Shown here: in pieces, positions 10,958 to 20,048 of the stretch
Layout of the letters: every line of letters starts with the position of its first letter
Numbering within the stretch: the first letter of the stretch is position 1
From: Halomonas smyrnensis AAD6
Lineage (GTDB): Bacteria > Pseudomonadota > Gammaproteobacteria > Pseudomonadales > Halomonadaceae
Assembly: GCF_000265245.1 (NCBI RefSeq)
Contig: NZ_AJKS02000002.1
Span: 379,405-443,404 of the forward strand
Length of the DNA: 64,000 nt
Direction: 5' to 3'
Translations under genes and position numbers: made by a program
The notes under the pieces: model-generated
Seen by the model: only the letters and a program-made list of their open reading frames with translations
Database searches by the model: none
What the model was told of the DNA's origin: nothing

Positions 10958-11472
10958 GCGACCTCACCATTCGGTTGAAGAACGACCGGACATTGTATCG
11001 CGCCACCGCCGGGTTATCCACATGGATGACCGCTGCGGACAACGCTGTGGAAAACCTGCCCGGGGAAACGGGAGGAAGCTGGGCGGAATCTGGGCACCAT
11101 CCCGGTCCTGTGGATGAGTGGCATATCCATGCACCGCTCGTCCACCGCCTGTCTCGACCTTCCCAAGAGGCTATCCACACGATTGTGATAACGCCAAGAA
11201 TCTGATGTGGAAAAGGTTGTCCCGGTTATCCACAGAAACCTTCCCCATCAATAATCACAGGGTGTAATAGAAAACCAATACTAGTAATGGTAGTGGATTC
11301 GCCATCGACGGGGAGAGAACGCCCCGGCGAAAAGTCGCAAGGAAAAATTGCGCCCGAGGCCCGATATCACTACAATTTCCGGTCCTGAGCCGAATCTACC
11401 CGGATTCCCCACCGGAACCCGGGCGCCTCTATTCGCCGATTTGTTCCAAAAACCACGTGGGAATAACGAGTT
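10958..11472. other. oriC: Origin-like dnaA-rpmH intergenic region with DnaA boxes (oriC candidate 1)
   Basis: A 515-bp spacer between divergent dnaA and rpmH, the position of oriC in Pseudomonas. It has two perfect TTATCCACA boxes (11014-11022 and 11226-11234). Near-matches include TGTGGAAAA (11046-11054 and 11206-11214), TGTGGATGA (11109-11117) and CTATCCACA (11171-11179). An AT-richer stretch (about 11235-11300) after the last box could be the unwinding element. The rightmost 130 bp hold the rpmH promoter. A second candidate lies at 36.65-37.13 kb. Confidence 0.8.
11348..11376 (+). promoter_or_regulatory. Sigma-70 promoter of rpmH-rnpA
   Basis: TTGCGC (11348-11353) and TACAAT (11371-11376) are separated by exactly 17 bp. 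Initiation near 11383 would give a leader of about 90 nt before the rpmH ATG. Confidence 0.7.
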
Positions 11473-11607
11473 ATGAAACGCACATTTCAACCCAGCGTTC
11501 TCAAGCGCAAGCGCGCGCATGGCTTCCGTGCTCGCATGGCCACCAAAAACGGTCGTGCCGTCCTGGCGCGTCGTCGCGCCAAGGGCCGCAAGCGCCTGAG
11601 CGCCTGA
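11473..11607 (+). CDS. rpmH: 50S ribosomal protein L34
   Basis: A 44-residue, strongly basic ribosomal protein, the usual length. It begins [18 protein letters not shown] and ends [12 protein letters not shown]. It opens the plus-strand rpmH-rnpA-yidC-mnmE cluster beside the origin-like region. The gene is 13 bp upstream of rnpA, the near-universal bacterial pairing. Confidence 0.98.
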   Translation: MKRTFQPSVLKRKRAHGFRARMATKNGRAVLARRRAKGRKRLSA

Positions 11608-11620
11608 TCGCGGACCTCCC

Positions 11621-12016
11621 GTGTCCAGTCAGGGCTTTCCCCGGCAGCTGCGCCTGCTGACTGCCGGGGACTACCGACGCGTCTTCGACAGCGCTGCCTT
11701 CAAGGTCCATGGCAAGGGATTGATGGCCTTGGCCTCCCCCAATGATCTGGGGCATCCCCGCCTCGGACTGATCTTCAGCAAGAAGAACGTGCGTCGGGCC
11801 GTCGACCGCAACCGCCTCAAGCGCATCGCGCGCGACTCCATTCGTCTTCGCCAACACCGACTTCCCCCTGTGGATATCGTGCTGCTCGCCCGACGCGGCG
11901 TTCAGGATCTGGACAACGCTACCGTCCACCGCCAGCTGCACGGCATGTGGAAGCGTCTGGAACGCGAAGCGAACAAGGCGACCGCCGGCGACGCATCTGC
12001 GGCAGAGCGTCGATGA
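11621..12016 (+). CDS. rnpA: Ribonuclease P protein component
   Basis: The 131-residue basic protein cofactor of RNase P, which matures tRNA 5' ends with the catalytic RNA. Seen are LRLLTAGDYRRVFD at the N-terminus, RLGLIFSKKNVRRAVDRNR and the RNR signature helix NRLKRIARDSIR. It starts with GTG at 11621, 13 bp after rpmH. The C-terminal tail (EREANKATAGDASAAERR) is hydrophilic and probably disordered. The usual next gene, yidD, was not found in any frame of the following 204 bp. Confidence 0.96.
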   Translation: MSSQGFPRQLRLLTAGDYRRVFDSAAFKVHGKGLMALASPNDLGHPRLGLIFSKKNVRRAVDRNRLKRIARDSIRLRQHRLPPVDIVLLARRGVQDLDNATVHRQLHGMWKRLEREANKATAGDASAAERR

Positions 12017-12220
12017 CGCTCCCTGCCCGTCGCTGTTGGCACCGCCCGGAGCCTGCATCCGCGTGATCACGCCAGACGCCATCCCGCTTGACCTCGTCGC
12101 GTTCCCAAGGGACGCTCTGCGAGCCAACGCTAGCCTGCCCCCGGCAGGCTTTCGCGTATGTCGGGCCGGCGAGCGGCATCGCGCCACCGGATTGTTCACC
12201 ACCCATCGAGCAGACCCCTC
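12017..12220. other. rnpA-yidC spacer without a recognisable yidD
   Basis: This 204-bp gap normally holds yidD (about 70-90 codons). None of the three forward frames shows the expected CRFxPTCSxY motif; the longest frames give unrelated low-complexity peptides. A hairpin GCCTGCC-CCC-GGCAGGC followed by TTTC (12133-12152) lies inside, possibly a weak terminator. Confidence 0.6.
12133..12152 (+). terminator. Weak hairpin terminator candidate after rnpA
   Basis: A perfect seven-base stem (12133-12139 with 12143-12149) with a three-C loop and only TTTC behind it. Termination is likely partial if any. Confidence 0.35.
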
Positions 12221-13903
12221 ATGGATGTAAAACGACTACTACTGCTGATTCCCCTGGCGGTCCTCGCCTACCTGATCGTCGTGCAGTGGAATCAGGATTA
12301 CGGTCAGGTGGCCACCGCCCCCCAGGCCCCGACCATCTCCAACGAGAGCCAGACGTCCTCCTCCGGGGACAGCGGCGGTGACGACCTCTCGGTGCCGACC
12401 CAGAACCGCTCGGCGGACGACATGGCCAGCGAGATGCCCGGCCAGGCATCCGGCAACAGCCGCGATCTGGTGGCCGTCTCCACCGACGTGCTGGACGTGC
12501 GCATCGACCCGCAGGGCGGCGACATCGTCTACGCCGCCCTCCCCCAGCACCAATACGCGCTCGACTCCGGTCAGCCCTTCGTGCTGCTCTCCAACGACCG
12601 GACGCGCAGCTACGTGGCACGCTCCGGCCTGCAGCTGGAAGGCCACCAGGGCCGCCTGACCTTCTCTCCCGAGCAGACCGAGTACCGGCTCGCCGAGGGC
12701 GAGGACGCGCTGCAGGTGGACCTCTCGGCCAGCGTCGACGGCGTGGACGTCATCAAGCGCTTCACCTTCGACCGCGACAGCTATGCGGTGAAGGTCGACT
12801 ACCTGCTGGACAACCAGGGCGAGACCCCGGTGACCGCCCGCTTCATCGGCCAGCTGGTGCGCGATGACAGCGCCGATCCGTCGAGCGGTCCGAAGATGGG
12901 CATGCGCTCCTACCTGGGCGCCGCCTACTCCACGCCGGAGGACAACTACCTCAAGGTCGACTTCGAGGAGATCCAGGAAGGCAACTTCGACAATCGCGAC
13001 GTCGAGGGCGGCTGGGTCGCCATGATCCAGCACTACTTCACATCCGCCTGGGCGCCGCCCCAGGACCAGCAGAACCTGTACTACGCCACCACCGACTCCC
13101 AGGGCCGCAACGTGGCCGCCTTCGCCGGCGCCAACCAGAGCGTCGCCGCGGGCGGCACCGCCGCCCTGGGCGCCACGCTCTACGTGGGGCCGAAGGTCCA
13201 GGAGCGCCTCGAGGCCGTGGCGCCGCACCTGGAACTGACCGTCGACTTCGGCTGGCTGTGGTTCATCGCCAACCCGCTGTTCTGGCTGCTGGATCATATC
13301 CAGGACGTGATCGGCAACTGGGGCTGGTCGATCGTCATCCTGACCCTGCTGGTCAAGGCCGCGCTGCTGCCGCTCTCCGCCAAGGCCTACAAGTCCATGG
13401 CGCGGATGCGCAAGCTCGGCCCGGAGATGCAGCGTCTCAAGGAACAGTACGGCGACGACCGCCAGAAGATGTCCCAGGAGATGATGAAGTTCTACCAGAA
13501 GGAGAAGATCAATCCTCTGGGGGGCTGCCTGCCGATCTTGGTGCAGATGCCGGTCTTCATCGCCCTCTACTGGATGCTGCTCGAGTCCGTGGAGCTGCGC
13601 CACGCGCCCTTCATGTTCTGGATTCAGGACCTGTCGGTGAAGGATCCGTTCTTCGTGCTGCCGATCCTGATGGGCGCCTCGATGTTCGTGCAGCAGCTGC
13701 TCAACCCGACGCCGCCGGACCCGACCCAGGCGAAGATCATGAAGCTGCTGCCGGTGGTCTTCACCTTCTTCTTCCTGTGGTTCCCGGCCGGCCTGGTGAT
13801 CTACTGGGTGGTGAACAACATCACCTCGATCGCCCAGCAGTACTTCATCACCCGCAAGATCGAGGCCGATCCCAGCGTCGGCAAGGGCATGAAGACCAAG
13901 TAA
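12221..13903 (+). CDS. yidC: Membrane protein insertase YidC
   Basis: A 560-residue inner-membrane insertase acting alone or with SecYEG. The N-terminal signal-anchor is MDVKRLLLLIPLAVLAYLIV, followed by a large periplasmic beta-supersandwich domain (about 60-345). The conserved five-helix core follows, with the cytoplasmic helical hairpin (KAYKSMARMRKLGPEMQRLK) and PLGGCLPILVQMPVFIALYW. A basic tail ends in KGMKTK. The ATG at 12221 was preferred over an in-frame upstream ATG because it begins exactly at the signal-anchor. Followed by a hairpin terminator, then mnmE. Confidence 0.97.
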   Translation: MDVKRLLLLIPLAVLAYLIVVQWNQDYGQVATAPQAPTISNESQTSSSGDSGGDDLSVPTQNRSADDMASEMPGQASGNSRDLVAVSTDVLDVRIDPQGGDIVYAALPQHQYALDSGQPFVLLSNDRTRSYVARSGLQLEGHQGRLTFSPEQTEYRLAEGEDALQVDLSASVDGVDVIKRFTFDRDSYAVKVDYLLDNQGETPVTARFIGQLVRDDSADPSSGPKMGMRSYLGAAYSTPEDNYLKVDFEEIQEGNFDNRDVEGGWVAMIQHYFTSAWAPPQDQQNLYYATTDSQGRNVAAFAGANQSVAAGGTAALGATLYVGPKVQERLEAVAPHLELTVDFGWLWFIANPLFWLLDHIQDVIGNWGWSIVILTLLVKAALLPLSAKAYKSMARMRKLGPEMQRLKEQYGDDRQKMSQEMMKFYQKEKINPLGGCLPILVQMPVFIALYWMLLESVELRHAPFMFWIQDLSVKDPFFVLPILMGASMFVQQLLNPTPPDPTQAKIMKLLPVVFTFFFLWFPAGLVIYWVVNNITSIAQQYFITRKIEADPSVGKGMKTK

Positions 13904-13934
13904 CGGCTCGCCGTCACAGGTCTTCCCTCCCGCT

Positions 13935-13962
13935 CCAGACCCCCGCCTCGGCGGGGGTCTGG
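13935..13962 (+). terminator. Hairpin between yidC and mnmE
   Basis: A perfect 13-bp inverted repeat CCAGACCCCCGCC/GGCGGGGGTCTGG with a TC spacer (the effective loop is larger). It is followed by CGTTTGCG rather than a clean T-run, so termination may be partial. Confidence 0.65.
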
Positions 13963-14014
13963 CGTTTGCGGGGCCGGAACCGGACAATAGCCACGTCTCA
14001 CCGAGGAGCCACCG

Positions 14015-15385
14015 ATGGCCGAAAGCCTCTATTCCCAGGACACCATCGCCGCCTTGGCCACGCCCCCGGGGCGTGGCGGCGTCGGCATCATTCGCGTCTC
14101 AGGGCCCGCCTGCCGGTCGATCGCCGGCAGCCTGCTGGGCCACTGCCCTGCCCCGCGCTTCGCCCTCTACGGGCCGTTCAGGGGCGAGCAGGGCATGATC
14201 GACGAGGGCATCGCGCTGTTCTTCGAGGGTCCGAACTCCTTCACCGGCGAGGACGTGCTGGAGCTCCAGGGCCACGGCGGCCCGGTGCTCATGGATCTGC
14301 TGCTGGAGCGCTGCGTGCGGCTCGGCGCCCGCCTGGCTCGCCCCGGCGAATTCTCCGAGCGCGCCTTCCTCAACGACAAGCTCGATCTGGCCCAGGCCGA
14401 GGCCATCGCCGACCTGATCGAGGCCAGCTCCCGGGGCGCCGCCGAGAACGCCCTGCGCTCGCTGCAGGGCGAGTTCTCGCGACGGGTCGAGGGGCTGGTG
14501 CAGCGCCTGATCGAGCTGCGCATGTACGTCGAGGCGGCCATCGACTTCCCCGAGGAGGAGATCGACTTCCTGGCCGACGGCCACGTGGCGGCCAAGCTGG
14601 CCGAGGTCCGCGGCGAGCTTTCCGAGGTGCGGGCGGCGGCGGCCCAGGGCGCGCTGATGCGCGAGGGCATGAGCGTGGTGATCGCCGGGCGCCCCAACGC
14701 CGGCAAGTCCAGCCTGCTCAACGCCCTCACCGAGCAGGAGACCGCCATCGTCACCGACATCGAGGGCACCACCCGGGACGTGCTGCGCGAGCACATCCAT
14801 CTGGACGGCATGCCGCTGCACGTGATCGATACCGCCGGCCTGCGCGACACCCCGGACGCGGTGGAGCAGATCGGCGTGGCCCGGGCCTGGAGCGAGATCG
14901 AGAAGGCCGACCGGGTACTACTGATGGTCGATGCCGCCACCACGGATGCCCTCGAGCCCATGGCGATCTGGCCGGAATTCGTCGAGCGCCTGGCCGATCC
15001 GTCGCGGCTGACCCTGGTGCGCAACAAGGTCGACACCAGCCAGGAAACGCCGGGGCTCGACTTGTCCACAGCCACCCCGGTGGTGCGGCTGTCGGCGAAG
15101 ACCGGCGAGGGTGTGGATAACCTCAAGGAGCATCTCAAGGCGGTGATGGGGTTCTCGGCCACCACCGAGGGCCGCTTCTCGGCCCGGCGCCGCCATCTGG
15201 ACGCCCTGGATCGCGCCGAGCAGGCCCTCGGCAACGGTGAGGCCCAGCTGGCCGGCTACGGCGCCGGCGAACTGCTCGCCGAGGACCTGCGCGACGCCCA
15301 GCAGGCGCTGGGCGAGATCACCGGCGAATTCAGCGCCGACGACCTCTTGGGCGAGATCTTCGGCAGTTTCTGTATCGGCAAATAG
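14015..15385 (+). CDS. mnmE: tRNA uridine-5-carboxymethylaminomethyl modification GTPase MnmE
   Basis: A 456-residue GTPase that with MnmG (encoded at 37.1 kb) modifies wobble uridine 34 of tRNAs. The N-terminal tetrahydrofolate-binding domain starts [20 protein letters not shown]. The G domain holds [14 protein letters not shown] (P-loop), the G2 segment GTTRD, DTAG (G3) and NKVD (G4). The C-terminal FCIGK carries the invariant catalytic Cys. A GAGGAG ribosome-binding site precedes the ATG. The gene contains an exact DnaA-box sequence (TGTGGATAA, 15112-15120). In many relatives mnmG follows directly; here about 21.7 kb intervene. Confidence 0.97.
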   Translation: MAESLYSQDTIAALATPPGRGGVGIIRVSGPACRSIAGSLLGHCPAPRFALYGPFRGEQGMIDEGIALFFEGPNSFTGEDVLELQGHGGPVLMDLLLERCVRLGARLARPGEFSERAFLNDKLDLAQAEAIADLIEASSRGAAENALRSLQGEFSRRVEGLVQRLIELRMYVEAAIDFPEEEIDFLADGHVAAKLAEVRGELSEVRAAAAQGALMREGMSVVIAGRPNAGKSSLLNALTEQETAIVTDIEGTTRDVLREHIHLDGMPLHVIDTAGLRDTPDAVEQIGVARAWSEIEKADRVLLMVDAATTDALEPMAIWPEFVERLADPSRLTLVRNKVDTSQETPGLDLSTATPVVRLSAKTGEGVDNLKEHLKAVMGFSATTEGRFSARRRHLDALDRAEQALGNGEAQLAGYGAGELLAEDLRDAQQALGEITGEFSADDLLGEIFGSFCIGK

Positions 15386-15414
15386 CCGCGAGCAAGGCTC
15401 CCTTGGGGCCTTGT

Positions 15415-16260
15415 CTACTCGCCCACCCACCAGTCACCGCGATGGCGGGCGGTGGGCCCCCACAGCGGCAGCAGCGCCGCCATGGCCTCGTTGATCCGCT
15501 CGTCGAGGCCCCAGGGCGGATTCACCACCAGCATGCCGCTGCCGTACATGCCATGGCCCTCACCGGGGTCGCCCAGCGTCAGTTCACTGCGCCAGATCTT
15601 GCGCAGCCCGCCGTCGCGGAGGCCCTCCAGCAGCGCCTGATGACGCCCGGCGGGCAGCATCGGATACCAGATCATGACCACCCCGTGGCGCGCCTTGCGC
15701 ATGGCCGACAGCACGGTGTCGGCCACCTCGTCGTATTCCGCCTTGCGCTCGTAGCTGGGATCGATCAGCACGCAAAGACGCGGCGTCTTCACCGGCAGCG
15801 CCTTCAGCAGCACGGCCAGGCCATCGCCCTGGATGCGCTTCACCGCCTGGGGCAAGGCCTGATCGGCCAGGTGGCCATGCTCGCCCGGGTGCAGCTCGAA
15901 CAGCCGCAGCCGATCCTGCTCGCGCAGGCGATGCGACAGCCACCAGGGCGAGCCGGGATAGTGGTCGAGCCCGCCGCCCTGCTGGACCTCTGCGATCGCC
16001 GCCAGCCAGTCGCCCAGCAGCGGCGAGGCCTCCGACAGCCCCGCCCTCTTCGCCCATAGCCTGGCCACGCCCTCCTGGTATTCCTGCAGCCGCGCCGTCT
16101 CGGCCGCGGCCAGCGGATAGAGGCCTCGACCGGCGTGAGTATCCATATACGTAATGGATGATTTTTTACGTAACAAGTGGTCGACGACGGCGTAAAGCGT
16201 CAGATGCTTGTGAACGTCGGCGAAGTTGCCCGCATGATAGGCGTGCTGATAGGAAAGCAT
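15415..16260 (-). CDS. rlmJ: 23S rRNA (adenine(2030)-N6)-methyltransferase RlmJ
   Basis: A 281-residue SAM-dependent methyltransferase (E. coli RlmJ is 280) that methylates A2030 of 23S rRNA. It begins MLSYQHAYHAGNFADVHKH. It has the SAM-binding TYMDTHAGRGLY segment and the catalytic DPSYE motif (an NPPY-type motif variant), followed by VVMIWYPM. No strong ribosome-binding site is visible, but the N-terminus matches the family exactly. It converges with mnmE, whose stop is 29 bp away, and diverges from nothing upstream except the terminator of the OmpA-like gene. Confidence 0.95.
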   Translation of the reverse strand: MLSYQHAYHAGNFADVHKHLTLYAVVDHLLRKKSSITYMDTHAGRGLYPLAAAETARLQEYQEGVARLWAKRAGLSEASPLLGDWLAAIAEVQQGGGLDHYPGSPWWLSHRLREQDRLRLFELHPGEHGHLADQALPQAVKRIQGDGLAVLLKALPVKTPRLCVLIDPSYERKAEYDEVADTVLSAMRKARHGVVMIWYPMLPAGRHQALLEGLRDGGLRKIWRSELTLGDPGEGHGMYGSGMLVVNPPWGLDERINEAMAALLPLWGPTARHRGDWWVGE

Positions 16261-16283
16261 GGCAGTGGTCGCGTCATCGGAAA

Positions 16284-16317
16284 GAAAAAGGGCCCGCCCC
16301 CTGACGGGGACGGGCCC
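16284..16317 (-). terminator. Terminator of the OmpA-family lipoprotein gene
   Basis: On the minus strand, an 11-12 bp GC stem (GGGCCCGTCCCC with GGGGCGGGCCC, one bulge) is followed by TTTTTCTTT. It lies 20 bp after the stop at 16337. Confidence 0.85.
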
Positions 16318-16336
16318 GGCGAACGTGGGAACCCGA

Positions 16337-17008
16337 TCAGCCCTGGGAGATGGGCGTCAGGGTGATCTCCACGCGACGGTTCTGGGCACGGCCGGCTTCG
16401 GTCTCGTTGCTGGCCACCGGCTGGTTCTCGCCGTAGCCGTTCATGTAGAGACGGTTGGAAGCCACACCGCTCTGCGAGAGATAGTTGCCGACCGCCTGGG
16501 CACGACGCTCGGAGAGCTGCTGGTTGTAGCCGGCGTCGCCGGTGCTGTCGGTGTGACCGGCGATGTTGACGCGTGTCTCGGGATACTGGGTCAGCACCGA
16601 GGAGACGTCGTTCAGGGCGTTGCGCGCCTGCATGGTCAGATCGCTGGAATCGAAGCCGAAGGTCACGCTGCTGGGCATGTTGAGAATGATGTCGTTGCCC
16701 TGACGTTCGACCCCGATGCCGGTGCCTTCCATGCTCTGGCGCAGTTCCTCTTCCTGCTTGTCCATGTAGGCGCCGATGCCGCCACCGGCGGCGGCCCCCA
16801 CGGCGGCGCCGATCAGCGCGCGGTCACGACGACTGGTGCTGCCGTCGCCGCTGAGCGCGCCGGCGGCGGCGCCGACCAGCGCACCGATGGTGGCGCCGGT
16901 GCCGGTCTGGCTGCGCTGGGTCTCACCGGTGTTCGGGTTGGTCGTGGTGCAGCCCACCAGCAGGGCGGCGGCCGCGAGCGGCGCGATCATGCGAACGGTC
17001 TTGGTCAT
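16337..17008 (-). CDS. OmpA-family outer-membrane lipoprotein with glycine-zipper segment (YiaD-like)
   Basis: A 223-residue lipoprotein. The signal peptide ends in the lipobox LLVGC, with the lipidated Cys at about residue 20. A Gly/Ala-rich glycine-zipper region follows (TIGALVGAAAGALSG, then ALIGAAVGAAAGGGIGAYMD). The C-terminal OmpA/Pal peptidoglycan-binding domain spans about 110-220, with NIAGHTDSTGDAGYNQQLSE and the arginine-rich motif AQNRRVEI. The ATG at 17008 begins the signal peptide; a longer frame to 17086 lacks one. The architecture resembles E. coli YiaD and suggests anchoring of the outer membrane to peptidoglycan. Monocistronic, with its own terminator. Confidence 0.9.
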   Translation of the reverse strand: MTKTVRMIAPLAAAALLVGCTTTNPNTGETQRSQTGTGATIGALVGAAAGALSGDGSTSRRDRALIGAAVGAAAGGGIGAYMDKQEEELRQSMEGTGIGVERQGNDIILNMPSSVTFGFDSSDLTMQARNALNDVSSVLTQYPETRVNIAGHTDSTGDAGYNQQLSERRAQAVGNYLSQSGVASNRLYMNGYGENQPVASNETEAGRAQNRRVEITLTPISQG

Positions 17009-17086
17009 AGCGTCGTCGACTCCATGTTGACGAATGGCATTCCGGCCGGCCCCTCTCCTTACCAAGCTATCTACCCGAGTCTTCAC

Positions 17087-18253
17087 TCAGGCGTCGATCA
17101 GGGCCAGCAGCTCGTTCAAGAATAATAGACCCTGGGGGGAGGCTTGAAGCCTTTCGCCATCTTCCACCAGAAGTCCTTTTTTCCTCGCCGCTTCGAGACT
17201 TGCCTGCAGCCGGTCGAGCGGTCGGCCGGTGTGGGCCGACCAGGTCGACAGCGGCACGCCCTCGACGAGACGCAGCGCGTTCATGGCGAACTCGAGCGGC
17301 AGCTCCTCGGGCGAGATCGGCTCGCGACCGGCCACGAAGCCGCGCGGGTCATCATGCCGGCGCAGGTAAGCCTCTGGCTGGCGGGTCTTCCAGCGACGCT
17401 CGACATGAAAGCCGTGATCGTCGTGGGCGCTCAGCTTGCCATGGGCGCCGGCCCCGATGCCCAGATAGTCGCCGAATCGCCAGTAGTTGAGATTGTGGCG
17501 CGCGGCACGGCCTGGCCGAGCATAGGCGGAAATCTCGTAGCGCGCGAAGCCGGCGGCTTCCAGCCGCTCGTGGCCGAGCTCCTGGATGTCCCAGAGGGCC
17601 TCCTCTTCGGGCAGCACGGGCGGGCGCGAGTGAAACTCGGTGTTGGGCTCGAGGGTGAGCTGGTACCAGGACAGGTGCTCGGGGGAGAGTGCCAGGGCCT
17701 GGTCGAGATCGTCGAGTGCCAGCGCCGGCGTCTGGCCCGGCAGGCCATGCATCAGATCCAGGTTGAGGTTATCGAACCCGGCCTGGCGGGCCTCGGCCAC
17801 GGCCAGCCGGGCCTCGTCACCGCTGTGGATGCGGCCCAGCTCGGACAGCTGGGCATCCTGAAAGCTCTGCACGCCGATCGACAGGCGGTTGATGCCCGCG
17901 GCGCGATAGCCGGCGAAGCGTCCTCTTTCGACGGTCCCCGGATTGGCTTCCAGGGTGATCTCGATGTCATCGGCGAACGTCAGCCGTGCCGAGATGGCAT
18001 CGAGCAGGCGGCCATAGAAGTCGGCCGACATCAGGCTCGGGGTGCCGCCGCCGATGAAGATGCTGACCAGCTCCCGCCCCGCGGCCAGCGGCAGATCGGC
18101 GTCCAGATCGGCGATCAGTGCCGCCAGATAGGCCTCCTCGGGCAGGCTGGCTCCGGACCCGACACCGTGGGAATTGAAGTCACAGTAGGGGCACTTGCGC
18201 ACGCACCAGGGCACGTGGATATAGAGCGCCAGGGGCGGCAGCAACAGGCTCAT
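17087..18253 (-). CDS. hemW: Radical SAM heme chaperone HemW
   Basis: A 388-residue radical-SAM protein of the oxygen-independent coproporphyrinogen oxidase-like family, now known as the heme chaperone HemW. The cluster-binding motif CVRKCPYC directly follows ALYIHVPW. Then come [11 protein letters not shown] and the family motif GVQSF, with a C-terminal HemN-type domain ([18 protein letters not shown]). The CxxxCxxC followed by a non-cysteine, and the length, fit HemW rather than the longer HemN. The ATG at 18253 overlaps the rdgB stop by four bases (ATGA), indicating translational coupling. Confidence 0.94.
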   Translation of the reverse strand: MSLLLPPLALYIHVPWCVRKCPYCDFNSHGVGSGASLPEEAYLAALIADLDADLPLAAGRELVSIFIGGGTPSLMSADFYGRLLDAISARLTFADDIEITLEANPGTVERGRFAGYRAAGINRLSIGVQSFQDAQLSELGRIHSGDEARLAVAEARQAGFDNLNLDLMHGLPGQTPALALDDLDQALALSPEHLSWYQLTLEPNTEFHSRPPVLPEEEALWDIQELGHERLEAAGFARYEISAYARPGRAARHNLNYWRFGDYLGIGAGAHGKLSAHDDHGFHVERRWKTRQPEAYLRRHDDPRGFVAGREPISPEELPLEFAMNALRLVEGVPLSTWSAHTGRPLDRLQASLEAARKKGLLVEDGERLQASPQGLLFLNELLALIDA

Positions 18254-18858
18254 GAGGCGAAGGACTCGTCGCCGAGCTGCGCCACCAGGGCTTTCAGGGC
18301 GCGACCGCGATGGCTCAGCCGATTCTTCTCGTCGGCCGGGAGCTCGGCGGCCGTCCTGCCGCATTCCGGCACCCAGAACAGCGGGTCATAGCCGAAGCCC
18401 CCTTCGCCGCGAGCCTCGGTGAGGATCTCGCCGTCCCAGCTCTGCTGCACGATCAGCGGCACCGGGTCCTCCGCGTGACGCAGCATCACCAGCACGCACC
18501 AGTAGCGGGCCGTCCGTCGTGCCGCCGGCACATCCGCCAAGGACTCGAGCAGGTAAGCGTTGTTACGACCATCGTCCTTGGGCTCTCCGGAGAAGCGCGC
18601 GGAGTAGATGCCGGGGCGCCCCTGAAGCGCATCCACGGCCAGCCCCGAGTCATCCGCCATGGCCGGCAAGCCGCTGACGCGGCTCGCCTCGCGCGCCTTG
18701 AGCAGCGCATTCTCGACGAAGGTCAGGCCGGTCTCCTCGACCTCCGTCACGGCGAAGTCGGCCTGGGGGCGAACGTCCATGCCCAGGGGCGCGAGCAGCT
18801 GGTTGAATTCGCGCAGCTTGCCGGCATTGCCGCTGGCCAGCACAACAGTTGTCGTCAT
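18250..18858 (-). CDS. rdgB: XTP/dITP diphosphatase (non-canonical purine NTP pyrophosphatase)
   Basis: A 202-residue house-cleaning enzyme that hydrolyses dITP and XTP to keep deaminated purines out of nucleic acids. Substrate-binding [10 protein letters not shown] is near the N-terminus. [22 protein letters not shown] carries catalytic Asp residues, [12 protein letters not shown] is the FGYDP motif, and the conserved [10 protein letters not shown] is near the C-terminus. The start at 18858 ([11 protein letters not shown]) was chosen over a longer frame since it aligns with the family N-terminus. It overlaps hemW by four bases, a common gammaproteobacterial pairing. Confidence 0.95.
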   Translation of the reverse strand: MTTTVVLASGNAGKLREFNQLLAPLGMDVRPQADFAVTEVEETGLTFVENALLKAREASRVSGLPAMADDSGLAVDALQGRPGIYSARFSGEPKDDGRNNAYLLESLADVPAARRTARYWCVLVMLRHAEDPVPLIVQQSWDGEILTEARGEGGFGYDPLFWVPECGRTAAELPADEKNRLSHRGRALKALVAQLGDESFAS

Positions 18859-19242
18859 CTCGTCATCCGGTTGTTCATGATCATTGCGGCGGCATTTTAA
18901 GCGCCTCATGAAGTGAATGAAACACGCTGCGCTAGCGACGAATCTACCGCGCCCAAACATGAGAAAAAACACAGCCAAACCAAAAATCGATCAGTCTTTC
19001 GACTGATTTTATTCATCAATAGCGAGAGAAGAAATAACAACAGGATAATATAATTCTCTAACTACTTGATAAATAATGAAGACTTCAAAAGATCAAAAGG
19101 GAATATATATGATATTTTTATGCCTTTTTGTTAGTTACATTTTCTTACATTAAGGACGAGACTTATTAAGGCCTTACTCTCATCCTATTACTCGTAAGGA
19201 ATAAGGGGTCGAGTATGTCAGACATTCTTTCGAGGTCCGGTT
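18859..19242. promoter_or_regulatory. AT-rich regulatory spacer upstream of the VpsT/CsgD-like gene
   Basis: A 384-bp spacer between divergent rdgB and the LuxR-type regulator. From about 18960 to 19200 it is strikingly AT-rich compared with the GC-rich chromosome, typical of an H-NS-silenced or heavily regulated promoter and of acquired DNA. It contains a hairpin ATCAGTC-TTTC-GACTGAT followed by TTTATT (18990-19013). No confident promoter hexamers were assigned. Confidence 0.55.
18990..19013. terminator. Hairpin with flanking A/T runs in the AT-rich spacer
   Basis: A perfect seven-base stem ATCAGTC/GACTGAT with a TTTC loop. T-rich sequence follows on the plus strand and ATTTTTGG on the minus strand. 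It could terminate minus- or plus-strand transcripts or act as an operator; it does not follow a gene in either direction. Confidence 0.35.
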
Positions 19243-19923
19243 ATGGAAAGCAATGATCGCCTTATACAGCTGGTGACCGCGAACACGCCCCAGTCTCAGC
19301 TGTTCGCTGACTACCTGCGCCAGCAGCTCGACTGCCAGGTCGCCATCGTGCCGCCATCCAGCATACGGAAACCCAAGGTGGCCAATGCCGATGAGGAAAC
19401 CCTCATCCTGCTCGATGCCGACCATATGGACGATGCCGCGATGCAGGCCTGGCAATCTCATGTCGCGGAACGGCCTGAGACCTCCCTGGCGAGCTTCAAC
19501 CTCAGGGACGAGGATCATGCCGTCGAGATATTGTCCTGTATGCATGTCAGGGGAATTTTCTACCGTGACGACAGCCTGCCACTCATCTGTAAAGGGCTTC
19601 GAACCCTCCAGGAAGGGCAGCTATGGATGTCACGCTCCCTGATGGGACGAATGCTGGAATTCTATCGGCGCCACCAGATCAACGCCTATCGACCGGCCTG
19701 CGGACTGACCCAGAGAGAGCTCGAGATCATCGGCCTGCTGGGAACCGGTGCTTCCAATATGGAAATCGCCGACCGGCTCTTTGTCAGCGAGCATACGGTC
19801 AAGTCACATCTCTATAATATCTTCAAGAAAATCGATGTCCATAACCGGCTACAGGCGGTCAATTGGGCACGGCATAACCTCGGCGCCCCACCTCCTATCC
19901 CTCAGAAATCTCATCACAGCTAG
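19243..19923 (+). CDS. LuxR-type regulator of the VpsT/CsgD class with c-di-GMP motif
   Basis: A 226-residue regulator. The N-terminal receiver-like domain (about 1-125) lacks an obvious phosphorylation pocket. The motif WMSR at residues 128-131 fits the W(F/L/M)(T/S)R c-di-GMP-binding signature defined in Vibrio cholerae VpsT, at almost the same position. The C-terminal LuxR helix-turn-helix (about 148-208) reads LTQRELEIIGLLGTGASNME then LFVSEHTVKSHLYNIFKKID, very close to CsgD. Such proteins switch on extracellular matrix and biofilm genes when c-di-GMP is high. It stands alone after an AT-rich spacer and 125 bp before a second regulator, and is the first gene of the matrix island. Confidence 0.85.
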   Translation: MESNDRLIQLVTANTPQSQLFADYLRQQLDCQVAIVPPSSIRKPKVANADEETLILLDADHMDDAAMQAWQSHVAERPETSLASFNLRDEDHAVEILSCMHVRGIFYRDDSLPLICKGLRTLQEGQLWMSRSLMGRMLEFYRRHQINAYRPACGLTQRELEIIGLLGTGASNMEIADRLFVSEHTVKSHLYNIFKKIDVHNRLQAVNWARHNLGAPPPIPQKSHHS

Positions 19924-20048
19924 GTCGCCGAGACTAGAAAATTCATGAGCATTTTTCCCGAACCGAATGCTAGATTTCACGCCGGTAGAATGGTGCTTCG
20001 CCTCATTTTTTCGCAAACGATCGTTCTATAGAATATCAGGGATGTGCG

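Noticed and set aside
12036..12230. 64-codon frame between rnpA and yidC as a divergent yidD
   Set aside because: It has no YidD cysteine motif or membrane-amphipathic helix and no plausible ribosome-binding site.
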